Shown here piece by piece: positions 1-7,956 of a stretch of DNA of 43,708 nucleotides (positions are counted from its first letter, which is position 1; each line of letters starts with the position of its first letter). The notes below the pieces were generated by a model, which saw only the letters and a list, made by a program, of their open reading frames with translations, was not told the origin of the DNA and searched no databases. Position numbers and translations under genes: made by a program. The stretch spans positions 1-43,708 of IMG/VR virus record IMGVR_UViG_3300029268_000036. The stretch is one strand, 5' to 3'. The DNA is from a virus.

Positions 1-1
1 T

Positions 2-88
2 GAGAATAATAGGGCTGCTCATTTAGAAAGAACTAATGATAGTGCATCTAAATTACTTAGAAGCGTTGTTAGGAAGAATAATCATTGA
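2..88 (+). CDS. C-terminal end of a plus-strand gene (partial)
   Basis: An open frame enters from the left edge and ends at TGA (86-88), encoding about 28 residues rich in Asn, Arg, Lys and Ser, with a short segment (LERTNDSASKLLRSV) that could form a helix. Its stop overlaps by 7 bases the stop of the minus-strand gene that follows, so the two genes would converge. If real, it is the only plus-strand gene in the window and marks the edge of the minus-strand block. Too little is present to name it. The call rests on the open frame and plausible composition only. Confidence 0.4.
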   Translation, partial: ENNRAAHLERTNDSASKLLRSVVRKNNH

Positions 89-1200
89 CAAACTGTGTGT
101 CTAAAACATAATGTTAAATAATAAGCTAAGAATAATGATAAGTTATATTGTGTTTGATTAGTTAATGATTGTAGTTTTGTCTTGATGCCAACGTCAGTAG
201 CAACCTCTTTTAATAAAATAGCAACTTGTTGTTTAAAATAAATTTCCATTTTTGTTCTTTTTATAGACATTAAAGATTTTACGTAATCAAAAAATGCAAC
301 ACCACAAATATAATCTATTTTTTTAACATCCCTAAGAAATAATTCAAAAATCAATTTCAATCTATCTTGATATTTGACATCGCACAATCCACGAACTATT
401 TGTGAAACAAAAGATAATGATACTGATGATAATTTTTTAGCATCTTCAAGTGCTTTTTGATCTACATGTTTATAAACAGTTATATTTCTTACAACTACTT
501 CAATCTGATGCCCACCTCTTTCAAGATATGACGTTGCAGGGGATTCTTCTTCTGAATCATCAGAAGAAATTTTAACTCCTTCTTCGTAAAATTTTTTATA
601 CAATCCAAAGAAACTATTGAAACTCTGTTGTATTCTTGTTCTTAAAGCATATAGAAATTTTCCAACATTTTCAAAATTATCAAATTTTTCTAGATCGTGC
701 TGATATATTCTTACCATATTTTTTGTGGTCCAAAATAATGCACCAGCAATTGTTTTTTCTCTTACATATAAATGTGATTTACTTAAATGATTTAGAGTGT
801 ACATATAAAGATCTGGGTCACAAAATTTTGTGAAAGCTTTTCTAGTTGCGCTTCCTTGAAATTTAATTGATAGAAATAACATGCAAGTAAAAAATGTTTT
901 AATATCTTTCTTCTTTAAGAAATAATATATTGCGCTTAAAACAACATTTGTTCCTAAATCTTTAACCATATTGAACTTTGCATATTGATGGTCATAAAGA
1001 TAAAAACTTTTTATAAATTCTCTATAGTCATTTTCTGTTAATCCCATGTATTTAAGAATTGTTAAATATGACATTTGAACAGATGGCATATAACAAGGTT
1101 CTGATATATTTCCAAGTTCTTCGGCTGTTATTGTATTCATATGTGTTCTCAATTTTGCTTCATTAACATTCGCTTTTTTTAATAAATCATCCATTGTCAT
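82..1200 (-). CDS. hypothetical protein, end of the baseplate operon
   Basis: A 372-residue protein, mostly alpha-helical by appearance, with an acidic Ser/Asp/Glu linker near residues 213-221 (SSDDSEEES) and a hydrophobic C-terminal stretch. I do not recognise the family. It starts 3 bases after the stop of the gp6-like baseplate gene, so it is cotranscribed with it and may be a virion or tail-assembly protein; that is an inference from position. The start has AAGGATT upstream and an in-frame second ATG two codons on. It is the last gene of the minus-strand operon in the window. Confidence 0.75.
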   Translation of the reverse strand: MTMDDLLKKANVNEAKLRTHMNTITAEELGNISEPCYMPSVQMSYLTILKYMGLTENDYREFIKSFYLYDHQYAKFNMVKDLGTNVVLSAIYYFLKKKDIKTFFTCMLFLSIKFQGSATRKAFTKFCDPDLYMYTLNHLSKSHLYVREKTIAGALFWTTKNMVRIYQHDLEKFDNFENVGKFLYALRTRIQQSFNSFFGLYKKFYEEGVKISSDDSEEESPATSYLERGGHQIEVVVRNITVYKHVDQKALEDAKKLSSVSLSFVSQIVRGLCDVKYQDRLKLIFELFLRDVKKIDYICGVAFFDYVKSLMSIKRTKMEIYFKQQVAILLKEVATDVGIKTKLQSLTNQTQYNLSLFLAYYLTLCFRHTVCQ

Positions 1201-1202
1201 TG

Positions 1203-3761
1203 TTAAATAATCCTTATTGAGATACTTCCTGATTTTGTTCCAGTAGGCGCAACAAAATAAACATATTCTGGGGAATATAACATCAATTCATCTTGAGTCA
1301 AATCTTTCAAATCAAAATCAAAGAATATATCACAGTTTGGTTCAATCAGATTGCAGTGGTCAACACCATCAACAGATTGAACAACCTTGATTATTTCGGA
1401 TCTATACAATTGTATATTTATACCAAATCTGCTACTGAAATTATCAAATAGAGCTGTGGTAATAGCATTCTTTAATTCATCAGAACTTCCAAAATATGAA
1501 CTTTCTTTAAATGCTTCAATTTTTATTTCTAGTGGTATTTTAAATACCGGAATTATCCATGAACTCCCATTAAAAATATATTTTTGATCTCTTTGTATAA
1601 CATAAACAACATCGTTTGTGCTTGGTCTTTCTAGTTTCCATCCTGAACTCAATTTTGTTAAATAGTTTCCTTTGTAGTCCATCAGTTCAGCAACTGGATC
1701 AGAACTTATAATATATTTATACCCAGTAGATGAATCTATTGGATAATTAAATACAAAATCTATAACCGGAGGCTTTCTAGCCACATTGTATTTCATATTT
1801 ACCAAATTACCAAATGTATTTGCAAATTTTAAATTCACAAAGTCCGTAAGCATACGATTATTTTCAAAATATGTATTATTAACTAGCTTCTGTAAACAAT
1901 TACTTTCAAATGCATCTTTATCTGCCAACCCTCGATAATAATCTGTCAGAACAACTGGGATATCAAAAATAACCAGAGTGCTACTTGTTGTATCGTAGGT
2001 TAAATTAGATTGCATTGTATCAAATAAATCTCTTCTTAATGTTAATGAAACTTCATAAGAAGCTTTTGTTTCTATTGACTCAATATCAAGAATTATATTC
2101 ACAAATCCTTCTGGAAATAATGTATAAGGTGAAAAAGTTAAAGTAAATGTTTTTTGTATTGGATCGTGATCCATCACATATTCAACACTTAATGCAGGAA
2201 TCTTAAATGTGCACGCAGCAGTTGGATCTACTGAAACCGCATTATAATTAAGAACAAAAACGGCTGCATTACTCGTTGAGTCAACACTTACATCCATTTT
2301 TCCAATTTCAATTCCGTAATAGCTCTGTCTTTCTGTATTAACTAGAGACGGATCAACGGATATAGAGTTTAAAACATATTCATAAACTGCAACAGTATTC
2401 ATAATTTCTGGTTTAATATCAAACATTGTCAAATACGATGTTCCATCAGAAATAATTTCTGTGTATTTTGGAATTCTATTTGATGGTGTAGTAGTTACTT
2501 CACTATAAGATGCATTGATTGTTGGAACAATTTCAACTACATTTGTGCTATCTTGATATTTTAATGTTGTATAAACCTGAATTTCATTACATCTTACATC
2601 TGATCTTTTAAGAATTGCTAATGAGTTACTTCCAAATGGTGTTCCTTCTAAAATAACGTCTGCATTTTTATAATCTTGTTCCGACACAAATCTATCCATT
2701 GATACAAGACTTTTTATAGCATTGCTTCTTATTTCGTCTGTGCTTTCTTCATCTGCGCCATTTTCAGCAGCGATTGTATTTATACAAGTATATTCAATTA
2801 AGAAAGTTTGATTATCAATTGTGCAATAAACCTTGTCACCACGAAGTATTGTACCTGCTGGAACATTTCCTAATGCACCATAAGTTAGATATGAATTAAT
2901 ATCTACTTTTGATCCTCCTGTTGGTTGAACACCAACAAGACCATTACCAAATGTTATTCTTCTTCCTTCCTGTGTTTTTCTTGAAACATACCCTCTTTCA
3001 TTTAATGGAATGAGATACAAACTTTGATATTCGGTATAATATTCTATATATTCAGAAATAGGAACTGTTGTATCAGGAGGCGTAACATAAACATCAGTTT
3101 TAAATAATTGTTGTGAGTTATCGACATCGATCATTACTTCAGGAAATTGATAGTCTTTGATATCCGCATCAATATATTTGACATCTGGAACAATCTTTTG
3201 TTGTAAAACTGGAAGATCAAATTTGAATGCCGGCCCACCATCAGTGGTATCAACATATGTATATGGAATTCTATATCTGTATGATTCAAAATCAGCTTCA
3301 ATTTTTACATCAATATTGTTAGTTACTTCAATATATGTTGTGTAAGTTGTCATAAAAGAACACGCATCGGTATAAAAATTGAAATATTTTGGTATTTGAA
3401 ATTTTACAGAATTTGAACTAAATCCCAAAGGAACATTCATTGTTACTGAAGCATCTGCAGGAACTGCTTTGACAATATCATACCCTAAAAATGCTGATAA
3501 ATTGATTACCGATTCTGGGAGTTGTGCTTTAGTTAAAAAGAATTCTTTATATATTGATCCTTCGTAAAACAAAAGATTAGATGTAAGGGTTGATATTATA
3601 TTAATTAGATAAGATAAAAATGAACTTTTCGTTAGGTCAACATTCTCAAGCTCAAGATAATCTTTCATATATTCACATATCATCGATCTTATTTGATCTC
3701 TAGACATGAAAATCTGTGAAGACAATTTTTGAGTTGAAGACGTATTAAAAATATCGGCCAT
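1203..3761 (-). CDS. 6: baseplate wedge protein, gp6 / baseplate J-like
   Basis: An 852-residue protein with two signatures of the gp6/baseplate-J family. The first, near residues 265-300, is FGNGLVG followed by a P-x-G-G segment and GALGNVPAG. The second, near residue 335, is GADEESTDEIR followed after about 17 residues by a V-S-x-x-DY motif. In T4, gp6 (660 residues) dimerises and joins neighbouring wedges into the ring that opens on tail contraction. This copy is longer, with an extended beta-rich C-terminal half. An AAGGAG lies somewhat far (about 13 bases) upstream of the start. It sits next to other tail genes on the same strand, which supports the role. I am confident of the family and less so of a one-to-one match with gp6. 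Confidence 0.85.
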   Translation of the reverse strand: MADIFNTSSTQKLSSQIFMSRDQIRSMICEYMKDYLELENVDLTKSSFLSYLINIISTLTSNLLFYEGSIYKEFFLTKAQLPESVINLSAFLGYDIVKAVPADASVTMNVPLGFSSNSVKFQIPKYFNFYTDACSFMTTYTTYIEVTNNIDVKIEADFESYRYRIPYTYVDTTDGGPAFKFDLPVLQQKIVPDVKYIDADIKDYQFPEVMIDVDNSQQLFKTDVYVTPPDTTVPISEYIEYYTEYQSLYLIPLNERGYVSRKTQEGRRITFGNGLVGVQPTGGSKVDINSYLTYGALGNVPAGTILRGDKVYCTIDNQTFLIEYTCINTIAAENGADEESTDEIRSNAIKSLVSMDRFVSEQDYKNADVILEGTPFGSNSLAILKRSDVRCNEIQVYTTLKYQDSTNVVEIVPTINASYSEVTTTPSNRIPKYTEIISDGTSYLTMFDIKPEIMNTVAVYEYVLNSISVDPSLVNTERQSYYGIEIGKMDVSVDSTSNAAVFVLNYNAVSVDPTAACTFKIPALSVEYVMDHDPIQKTFTLTFSPYTLFPEGFVNIILDIESIETKASYEVSLTLRRDLFDTMQSNLTYDTTSSTLVIFDIPVVLTDYYRGLADKDAFESNCLQKLVNNTYFENNRMLTDFVNLKFANTFGNLVNMKYNVARKPPVIDFVFNYPIDSSTGYKYIISSDPVAELMDYKGNYLTKLSSGWKLERPSTNDVVYVIQRDQKYIFNGSSWIIPVFKIPLEIKIEAFKESSYFGSSDELKNAITTALFDNFSSRFGINIQLYRSEIIKVVQSVDGVDHCNLIEPNCDIFFDFDLKDLTQDELMLYSPEYVYFVAPTGTKSGSISIRII

Positions 3762-3793
3762 CTAATGTATTGAACTCCTTTAAGGGGTGAAGC

Positions 3794-4312
3794 TTATTTT
3801 CTAAGTTTTTTTGCAGCAGTTTCTTTTGCTACTTCTTTAGCAGCTTCTTCTTTCTTTTTCTTTGCGTCAAAAAGCTTTTTGTTTAGCATTTGGGCAGTTT
3901 TAAATCCTGCTACACCACCAGCAACATTTCCAAGCACACTCAATTGATGCCCACCATTTTTGCCACCTTCAGGATCCCCATCTTTTCTAAACATTTTATA
4001 TATTTTAGGACCAATATGTTTTCCAGCATGTTTTTCAATAGCTTGTCCTGCACGGCCTCCAGCATACATTCCACCAACTATTCCGCCTGCATAAATAGCT
4101 CCTTTAGCAGCTCCTCTTGCAACTTTCTTCCATTTAGATTCCTTATTATTTTCTTCCTCTTCCCTAATATGAGAAACAACATTTGCACCAGTAAGATTCA
4201 GAATTCCTTCAACAATAAGTTTCTTGGCTCTTCGTTTACTTATTGTTCCTTCATTAACTTTTTGTAAAACTCTTTGTGTTAGTAGTGCTTTAATTGCCTC
4301 TAAATTTGTCAT
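3794..4312 (-). CDS. small glycine-zipper protein, tandem paralog A
   Basis: A 172-residue basic protein. Its first about 45 residues form a helical module (MTNLEAIKALLTQRVLQKV...) nearly identical to that of the next gene upstream (4335-4877). A glycine-rich segment follows (about residues 68-95, GGIVGGMYAGGRAGQA), of the kind found in glycine-zipper helices that pack in or against membranes, and then a Lys/Ala/Glu-rich coiled C-terminus. The start has AGAGGAA upstream. I do not recognise the family. Position among tail genes suggests a virion protein, perhaps ejected or membrane-interacting; this is an inference. Confidence 0.8.
   Translation of the reverse strand: MTNLEAIKALLTQRVLQKVNEGTISKRRAKKLIVEGILNLTGANVVSHIREEEENNKESKWKKVARGAAKGAIYAGGIVGGMYAGGRAGQAIEKHAGKHIGPKIYKMFRKDGDPEGGKNGGHQLSVLGNVAGGVAGFKTAQMLNKKLFDAKKKKEEAAKEVAKETAAKKLRK
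4188..4312 (-). repeat. direct repeat copy 1 (5' end of paralog A)
   Basis: About 125 bases covering the start of this gene match the start of the neighbouring gene (4753-4877) with only scattered, mostly synonymous differences. The downstream halves of the two genes differ strongly. This indicates tandem gene duplication with a conserved N-terminal module. Confidence 0.85.
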
Positions 4313-4334
4313 TATAATTTCCTCTTTTAATTTA

Positions 4335-4877
4335 TTATTTATTTTTTGTAGTCATTTGTTTATTTATTTGTTGTGTTGCTTCTTCCTTTCTTTTTCTTCT
4401 TTCATCCAACTTTCTGTTTAATGCATGCGCGGCAGCTAATCCAACAGCAGCCCCCTGAACTTTTCCTACTTTAGCTCCAAGAGCTCTTCCGTGTACTCCT
4501 CCTGCAAGTTTTCCGTAATGTTTAGCCTCTTTATTCCAATCAGTATTCTGTGTAACTATTGAAGCAGAGTTACTACCAATACCTTCACCGGCTTTCCCAC
4601 CATATTTCTTTCCAAGTTTTCCGCCAGCATACATTCCACCTAATGTTCCTGCTGCATAAATGGCTCCTTTTCTAGCAACTCTAGCAACTTTCTTCCATTT
4701 AGATGGTTTATTTGATTCTTCATCTTCTCTTATTTTTTCAACAACTTTTGTTCCAGTTAGATTCAAGATTCCTTCAATAATAAGTTTCTTGGCTCTTGGT
4801 TTACTAATTGTTCCTTCATTAACTTTTTGGAGTACTCTTCTTGTTAGTAATGCTTTTATTGCTTCTAAATTTGTCAT
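4335..4877 (-). CDS. small glycine-zipper protein, tandem paralog B
   Basis: A 180-residue basic protein sharing its N-terminal module with the adjacent downstream gene (LLTRRVLQKVNEGTISK...AKKLI.EGILNLTG). It has a longer glycine/alanine-rich centre (about residues 70-155: GTLGGMYAGGKLGKKYGGKAG, then GVHGRALGAKVG and GAAVGLAAAHAL) and a charged C-terminus. The glycine spacing would suit one or two packed helices. A GAGGAAAATAAA leader precedes ATG. Function is unknown. With its paralog and the two related genes at 5593-6794 it forms a four-member family inside the baseplate operon. Confidence 0.8.
   Translation of the reverse strand: MTNLEAIKALLTRRVLQKVNEGTISKPRAKKLIIEGILNLTGTKVVEKIREDEESNKPSKWKKVARVARKGAIYAAGTLGGMYAGGKLGKKYGGKAGEGIGSNSASIVTQNTDWNKEAKHYGKLAGGVHGRALGAKVGKVQGAAVGLAAAHALNRKLDERRKRKEEATQQINKQMTTKNK
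4753..4877 (-). repeat. direct repeat copy 2 (5' end of paralog B)
   Basis: Partner of the repeat at 4188-4312: the same length and register relative to the start codon, with a similar leader sequence upstream. Confidence 0.85.
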
Positions 4878-4891
4878 TTTATTTTCCTCTT

Positions 4892-5545
4892 TTAGATATA
4901 GTAAAACCCACTGTTTTCATCGAACATTCCAGTGAGTCTCTCTGCGATTTCTTCATTTTTATTTAACATTCTAGTTAATACAACTGATTCAGGAACTGTA
5001 TGTATTTTTTTATCATAATCAAAAAATACAAATGTTTGATCTAGTTGTCTGTCAACTTCTGTTGTTGTTCTACTCTGATTTACTCTACAATGAACTTGAT
5101 AATATGTTTTATCAGCTGGTGATTGTTTCTTAATTCCTTGAACAGTATATAATGAAAATTTATCATTGCTTAAATTATTAACAAGATATCTCTGATCCAA
5201 TTTGATAATGTCATCTGGATATGGAATAATTCCATAATCACTAGGAATAACAAAGTCTGTCATTTTTTCATTTGTTAAATACCCAGTTTCTTCAGCTGTA
5301 TATGTAGTTTCTGTTTCGGTAATAAAAAATACTGGAAGTGTTAAATATCTATTCCATCTAAGTCCTGAGAGTGATCCTATTTTTTCATAAGGACCTCCCA
5401 TCAATTTTGAATCATCCCAAACTGTTGCTCCTGTACTTATATTGTAATAAGTAACCAAATATGCAATCGCGTGACGAGCATATATGTCATAAATTTCGTG
5501 CCAATACTCATATATGTAGTCGTATGTTCTTTGATAATTTTGCAT
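4892..5545 (-). CDS. probable virion structural protein, unknown family
   Basis: A 217-residue, Tyr-rich protein that appears beta-rich in its middle (WNRYLTLPVFFITETETTYTA, about residues 61-81). I cannot assign a family; it does not resemble T4 gp53 by eye despite its position among baseplate genes. No good ribosome-binding site precedes the ATG, and a strong terminator hairpin ends only 5-12 bases upstream of it, so it either has its own promoter or depends on read-through or RNA processing. A structural role is inferred from the neighbouring baseplate genes only. Confidence 0.7.
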   Translation of the reverse strand: MQNYQRTYDYIYEYWHEIYDIYARHAIAYLVTYYNISTGATVWDDSKLMGGPYEKIGSLSGLRWNRYLTLPVFFITETETTYTAEETGYLTNEKMTDFVIPSDYGIIPYPDDIIKLDQRYLVNNLSNDKFSLYTVQGIKKQSPADKTYYQVHCRVNQSRTTTEVDRQLDQTFVFFDYDKKIHTVPESVVLTRMLNKNEEIAERLTGMFDENSGFYYI

Positions 5546-5550
5546 AATAA

Positions 5551-5587
5551 TTTAAAAAGGATCCTTGTTAAAAACAAGGATCCTTAA
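5551..5587 (-). terminator. intrinsic terminator
   Basis: A perfect 13-bp stem (AAGGATCCTTGTT at 5557-5569 and its complement at 5573-5585) with a 3-base loop. On the minus strand it is followed by TTTTT. It lies just after the stop of the 5593-6159 gene, so it ends or attenuates transcription coming from the gp25-like side before the 4892-5545 gene. Confidence 0.85.
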
Positions 5588-5592
5588 AAATT

Positions 5593-6159
5593 TTAAACTA
5601 CTGTTGCGATTGAGCCCAGTTCTTGATATCTCAGAGCGTTCTTCAGTTTCGCAATCTTTTTGCCAATTTTATTCTTACATTTATCATCTTCGCATCTTGA
5701 CAATAGTTGCTGTAGTCTTGAAACTGTTGCGTTGATAACTTTTGCCTGGCATTTATGATACTTTTCCCTTCTTTGGGTAGCATCTTCAATAGCATTTGCT
5801 GCATCCCTACATGCATCCATTGTTTGGAATATAAAATTATGTATACCAGCAAGCCCCTGAGAAATTATGTTTCCACCTTTAGCTATTCCTGTCATTCGCC
5901 ACCTGTCTTTCATTCCATGCAATCTAGCAACCGAACTGAGATCCTTCATTGCAGTCTTCGACTTTTTAACAGTCTTTCTATCACCTTTACTCATAAAAAA
6001 TTTCTCTGATAATCTAGAAACTTCTACCAAATCCATCTCATTGATTTTTTTGATCAGTATGTCTGCTTTATTTGCCGGGATCTTACCAATTTTCACCTTA
6101 TCTAAAACTTCACTAATGCAATACTCTTGTAAAATAATTGATACTGTGTCTTTTAACAT
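5593..6159 (-). CDS. small helical protein with HKCQA motif, paralog C
   Basis: A 188-residue protein. Its N-terminal module (about residues 18-46, SEVLDKVKIGKIPANKADILI) resembles that of the proteins at 3794-4877 (RVLQKVNEGTISKRRAKKLI). The C-terminal half has a cysteine-containing motif, C-x15-QRR-x3-HKCQA followed by C and CKNK, which is shared with the adjacent 6183-6794 gene. The start is preceded by GAGAGGATT. The family is not recognised. The cysteines might form disulphides in a virion protein or bind metal; neither can be shown here. The gene is followed directly by a strong terminator. Confidence 0.75.
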   Translation of the reverse strand: MLKDTVSIILQEYCISEVLDKVKIGKIPANKADILIKKINEMDLVEVSRLSEKFFMSKGDRKTVKKSKTAMKDLSSVARLHGMKDRWRMTGIAKGGNIISQGLAGIHNFIFQTMDACRDAANAIEDATQRREKYHKCQAKVINATVSRLQQLLSRCEDDKCKNKIGKKIAKLKNALRYQELGSIATVV

Positions 6160-6182
6160 TTTTTTAATCCTCTCTTTAGTTT

Positions 6183-6794
6183 TTATTGTTCTTCATCAGC
6201 ACTATAAGGCGCAGATGCTTTTTCCAGTTTTGAAAGTTTTAACATCTCATCTTGATACTTCTGTTTCCAATGATTGATAACATTCGTTAAATCAATTTGG
6301 CATCTTGTCGGATTTTTTGCACCAGCACAAGCTGACATTCTTGGCGTCAATTCAGCAATAACCCTTCTTGCAGCATTCGCTTGGCATTTATGAACGTGCA
6401 TTCTTCTTTGGGTTATTGTTGCACTTTTTAATTTTACTGCTTGCTGAATACAAGGATTTGAAACTTTTCTGTAAACAAATAATGCAAGCGCTCCAAGAGC
6501 TGCACCCCCAGCAATACCTACACCAACATTTGCTCCCATTTTTGAAGCAGCATAACCACCAATAGCTGCCGCACCCATATATTTTAATTGTCTTGATTGA
6601 TCTGGTTCAAGATCTTGAATGGTTCCTTGTTCATTCATAAATACTTTTTTTAAGATAACATCATTATTCATATTATAAATTTCTTTCGCAAATTTATATT
6701 TCATGTTGTTATCCAAATCTTCGCATTCCTTAATTATAGATATTAAATTCTTTTTACAGCACAACGCTAATACTTTTTTGTCGTTCTTGTGCAT
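6183..6794 (-). CDS. glycine-zipper membrane-type protein with HKCQA motif, paralog D
   Basis: A 203-residue protein with a Gly/Ala-rich hydrophobic segment (about residues 72-101, with GVGIAGGAALGALALFVY) that looks like a transmembrane or glycine-zipper helix. It is followed by a C-x15-QRR-x3-HKCQA motif and later cysteines matching the 5593-6159 neighbour. The N-terminus is helical, with two adjacent cysteines (LCCKK). The ribosome-binding site GAGGAAAG lies 8 bases before ATG, and the start falls right after the stop of the upstream gene. Function is unknown. The paired motif shows it is a diverged paralog of its neighbour. Confidence 0.75.
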   Translation of the reverse strand: MHKNDKKVLALCCKKNLISIIKECEDLDNNMKYKFAKEIYNMNNDVILKKVFMNEQGTIQDLEPDQSRQLKYMGAAAIGGYAASKMGANVGVGIAGGAALGALALFVYRKVSNPCIQQAVKLKSATITQRRMHVHKCQANAARRVIAELTPRMSACAGAKNPTRCQIDLTNVINHWKQKYQDEMLKLSKLEKASAPYSADEEQ

Positions 6795-6796
6795 GA

Positions 6797-7309
6797 CTAA
6801 TCTTTCCTCATAATTGATTTTCTTAAAATACTTTTTGTTATAGATCTTTTTTTCATTGCAACCGATCTCATATCAGTTTCGATTCCAACCATTTCTGTTT
6901 CCATAAAATCAAATTTTCCTGATATAAAAAATATATAGACTGGTGATTGACTGTGGTCTGGGTCAAATTCAATTGATAGATTAGATTTTATGAATTGACT
7001 TTTTTCAAGAAGTCTAATTCTTGATTTTGTTGTTGTTCCAGTAACACTAACTGGAATCTTATCTAATCTTTCAAATTTCCATCCAAACTCATCCATTTGT
7101 CTGAGCACTATATCATCAACCATATCAGTTGGAACCATATACACCAAAACTGATGAATATAAATCCTCTTCTCCTTCAATTTTTCCAACTAATCCTAAAA
7201 TTAGTGTTTTTCCATTTGGGAGAGGACAATATAAAATATGTGAATTCCCAGCATGTCTCTTTTTAAAAATTCCTTTATACTTTTTTAGTACACAATAATA
7301 GAGAAACAC
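6797..7309 (-). CDS. hypothetical tail-region protein, GTG start
   Basis: A 170-residue beta-rich protein with a strongly basic C-terminus (KKRSITKSILRKS). It starts with GTG at 7307-7309; GGAGG lies about 11 bases upstream inside the end of the gp25-like gene, and the two genes are separated by one base, so translation is probably coupled. I do not recognise the fold. The location between the gp25-like gene and the glycine-zipper cluster suggests a baseplate or tail-completion role, an inference from order alone. Confidence 0.7.
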   Translation of the reverse strand: MFLYYCVLKKYKGIFKKRHAGNSHILYCPLPNGKTLILGLVGKIEGEEDLYSSVLVYMVPTDMVDDIVLRQMDEFGWKFERLDKIPVSVTGTTTKSRIRLLEKSQFIKSNLSIEFDPDHSQSPVYIFFISGKFDFMETEMVGIETDMRSVAMKKRSITKSILRKSIMRKD

Positions 7310-7310
7310 T

Positions 7311-7721
7311 TTATGTTAATCCTCCAACTGTTACAGTTATTTCTCCATATTGATTTCTATAAGCTACATATACTTTTATAATTATTAACTTTTCAGCTAT
7401 ATTTCTCATAATATCAACATTTTCTATAATCGCTCGATTATCAAATTTCATTATTTGATTTTTAACAGTAAACACAATATCCTCTTCTGTTTTACTATCA
7501 AATTGTTCAAATACATACTTATACAAATCACATCCAAATTCTGGATCGTTATCATATGAACCTATAAATGTTTCAAGAATATTATTCCAAGAATTAAGAA
7601 TAACATCAATTCCTGAAATTCTTACAAAATCACCACTAGAAGAGATAACAGGAATGTAATCATAAATTTGGTTGTTAGATCCAACAACATTATTGTTAAA
7701 TCTATCCATTATATTTGGCAT
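7311..7721 (-). CDS. 25: baseplate wedge protein, gp25 / GPW family
   Basis: A 136-residue protein of the usual gp25 length. The middle carries the family pattern: a helix, then D-P-E-F-G (about residues 67-71, the position of R-P-D-F-G in many homologs), then a second helix with paired acidic residues. The C-terminus ends in beta strands (IIIKVYVAYRNQYGEITVTV). In T4, gp25 lies at the core of the wedge and resembles the sheath-binding end of contractile systems. It is preceded by the frameshift extension of the gp26-like gene, whose stop lies 8 bases before the ATG. Its residues match the family pattern rather than any single homolog that I can cite. Confidence 0.8.
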   Translation of the reverse strand: MPNIMDRFNNNVVGSNNQIYDYIPVISSSGDFVRISGIDVILNSWNNILETFIGSYDNDPEFGCDLYKYVFEQFDSKTEEDIVFTVKNQIMKFDNRAIIENVDIMRNIAEKLIIIKVYVAYRNQYGEITVTVGGLT

Positions 7722-7728
7722 TTATTTA

Positions 7729-7956
7729 TTACCTCTTCCTCATGTTGGTTCTGCCCATCTGAGCTTTAGCAGCGTCAAGCATTTTTGCTTTCTGTTCCTC
7801 AAGATCAGCTTTCCATTTAAGAAAATCTTTAAATCTTTTAACAGGCATTGATATTAAAGATTCATATGGTTGTTTTGTTGCTTCCATTGCATTAAATAAT
7901 TCTTCCTGGAGATCTTTTCTATAATTAGAAATCCAATCAGGATGTGTACACCATTC
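7729..7956 (-). CDS. +1 frame extension of the gp26-like gene (75 codons, no own start)
   Basis: An open frame of 75 codons follows on from the gp26-like gene in the +1 frame and ends at TAA (7729-7731). It encodes a charged helical tail: EWCTHPDWISNYRKDL, then EELFNAMEATKQPYES, then a K/E/A-rich end. Upstream the frame is open only back to a TAG about 18 bases before the shift site, with no ATG, GTG or TTG start there. The first ATG lies at codon 24 and has no well-spaced ribosome-binding site. The simplest reading is that the ribosome shifts +1 at TTT TTT CGA and makes a 331-residue fusion (256+75). A separate 52-residue protein from the internal ATG is the alternative. Confidence 0.65.
   Translation of the reverse strand, partial: EWCTHPDWISNYRKDLQEELFNAMEATKQPYESLISMPVKRFKDFLKWKADLEEQKAKMLDAAKAQMGRTNMRKR

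Noticed and set aside
4892-5545. Assignment of the 217-residue protein to gp53
   Set aside because: Only the genome position favours it; no gp53-like motif could be matched by eye.
3890-6277. Plus-strand open frames over the baseplate-operon genes (for example 3890-4267 and 5867-6277)
   Set aside because: They lie entirely across minus-strand genes that have better starts, domain patterns and operon context, and their products are low-complexity Phe/Ser/Leu-rich sequences typical of antisense frames.
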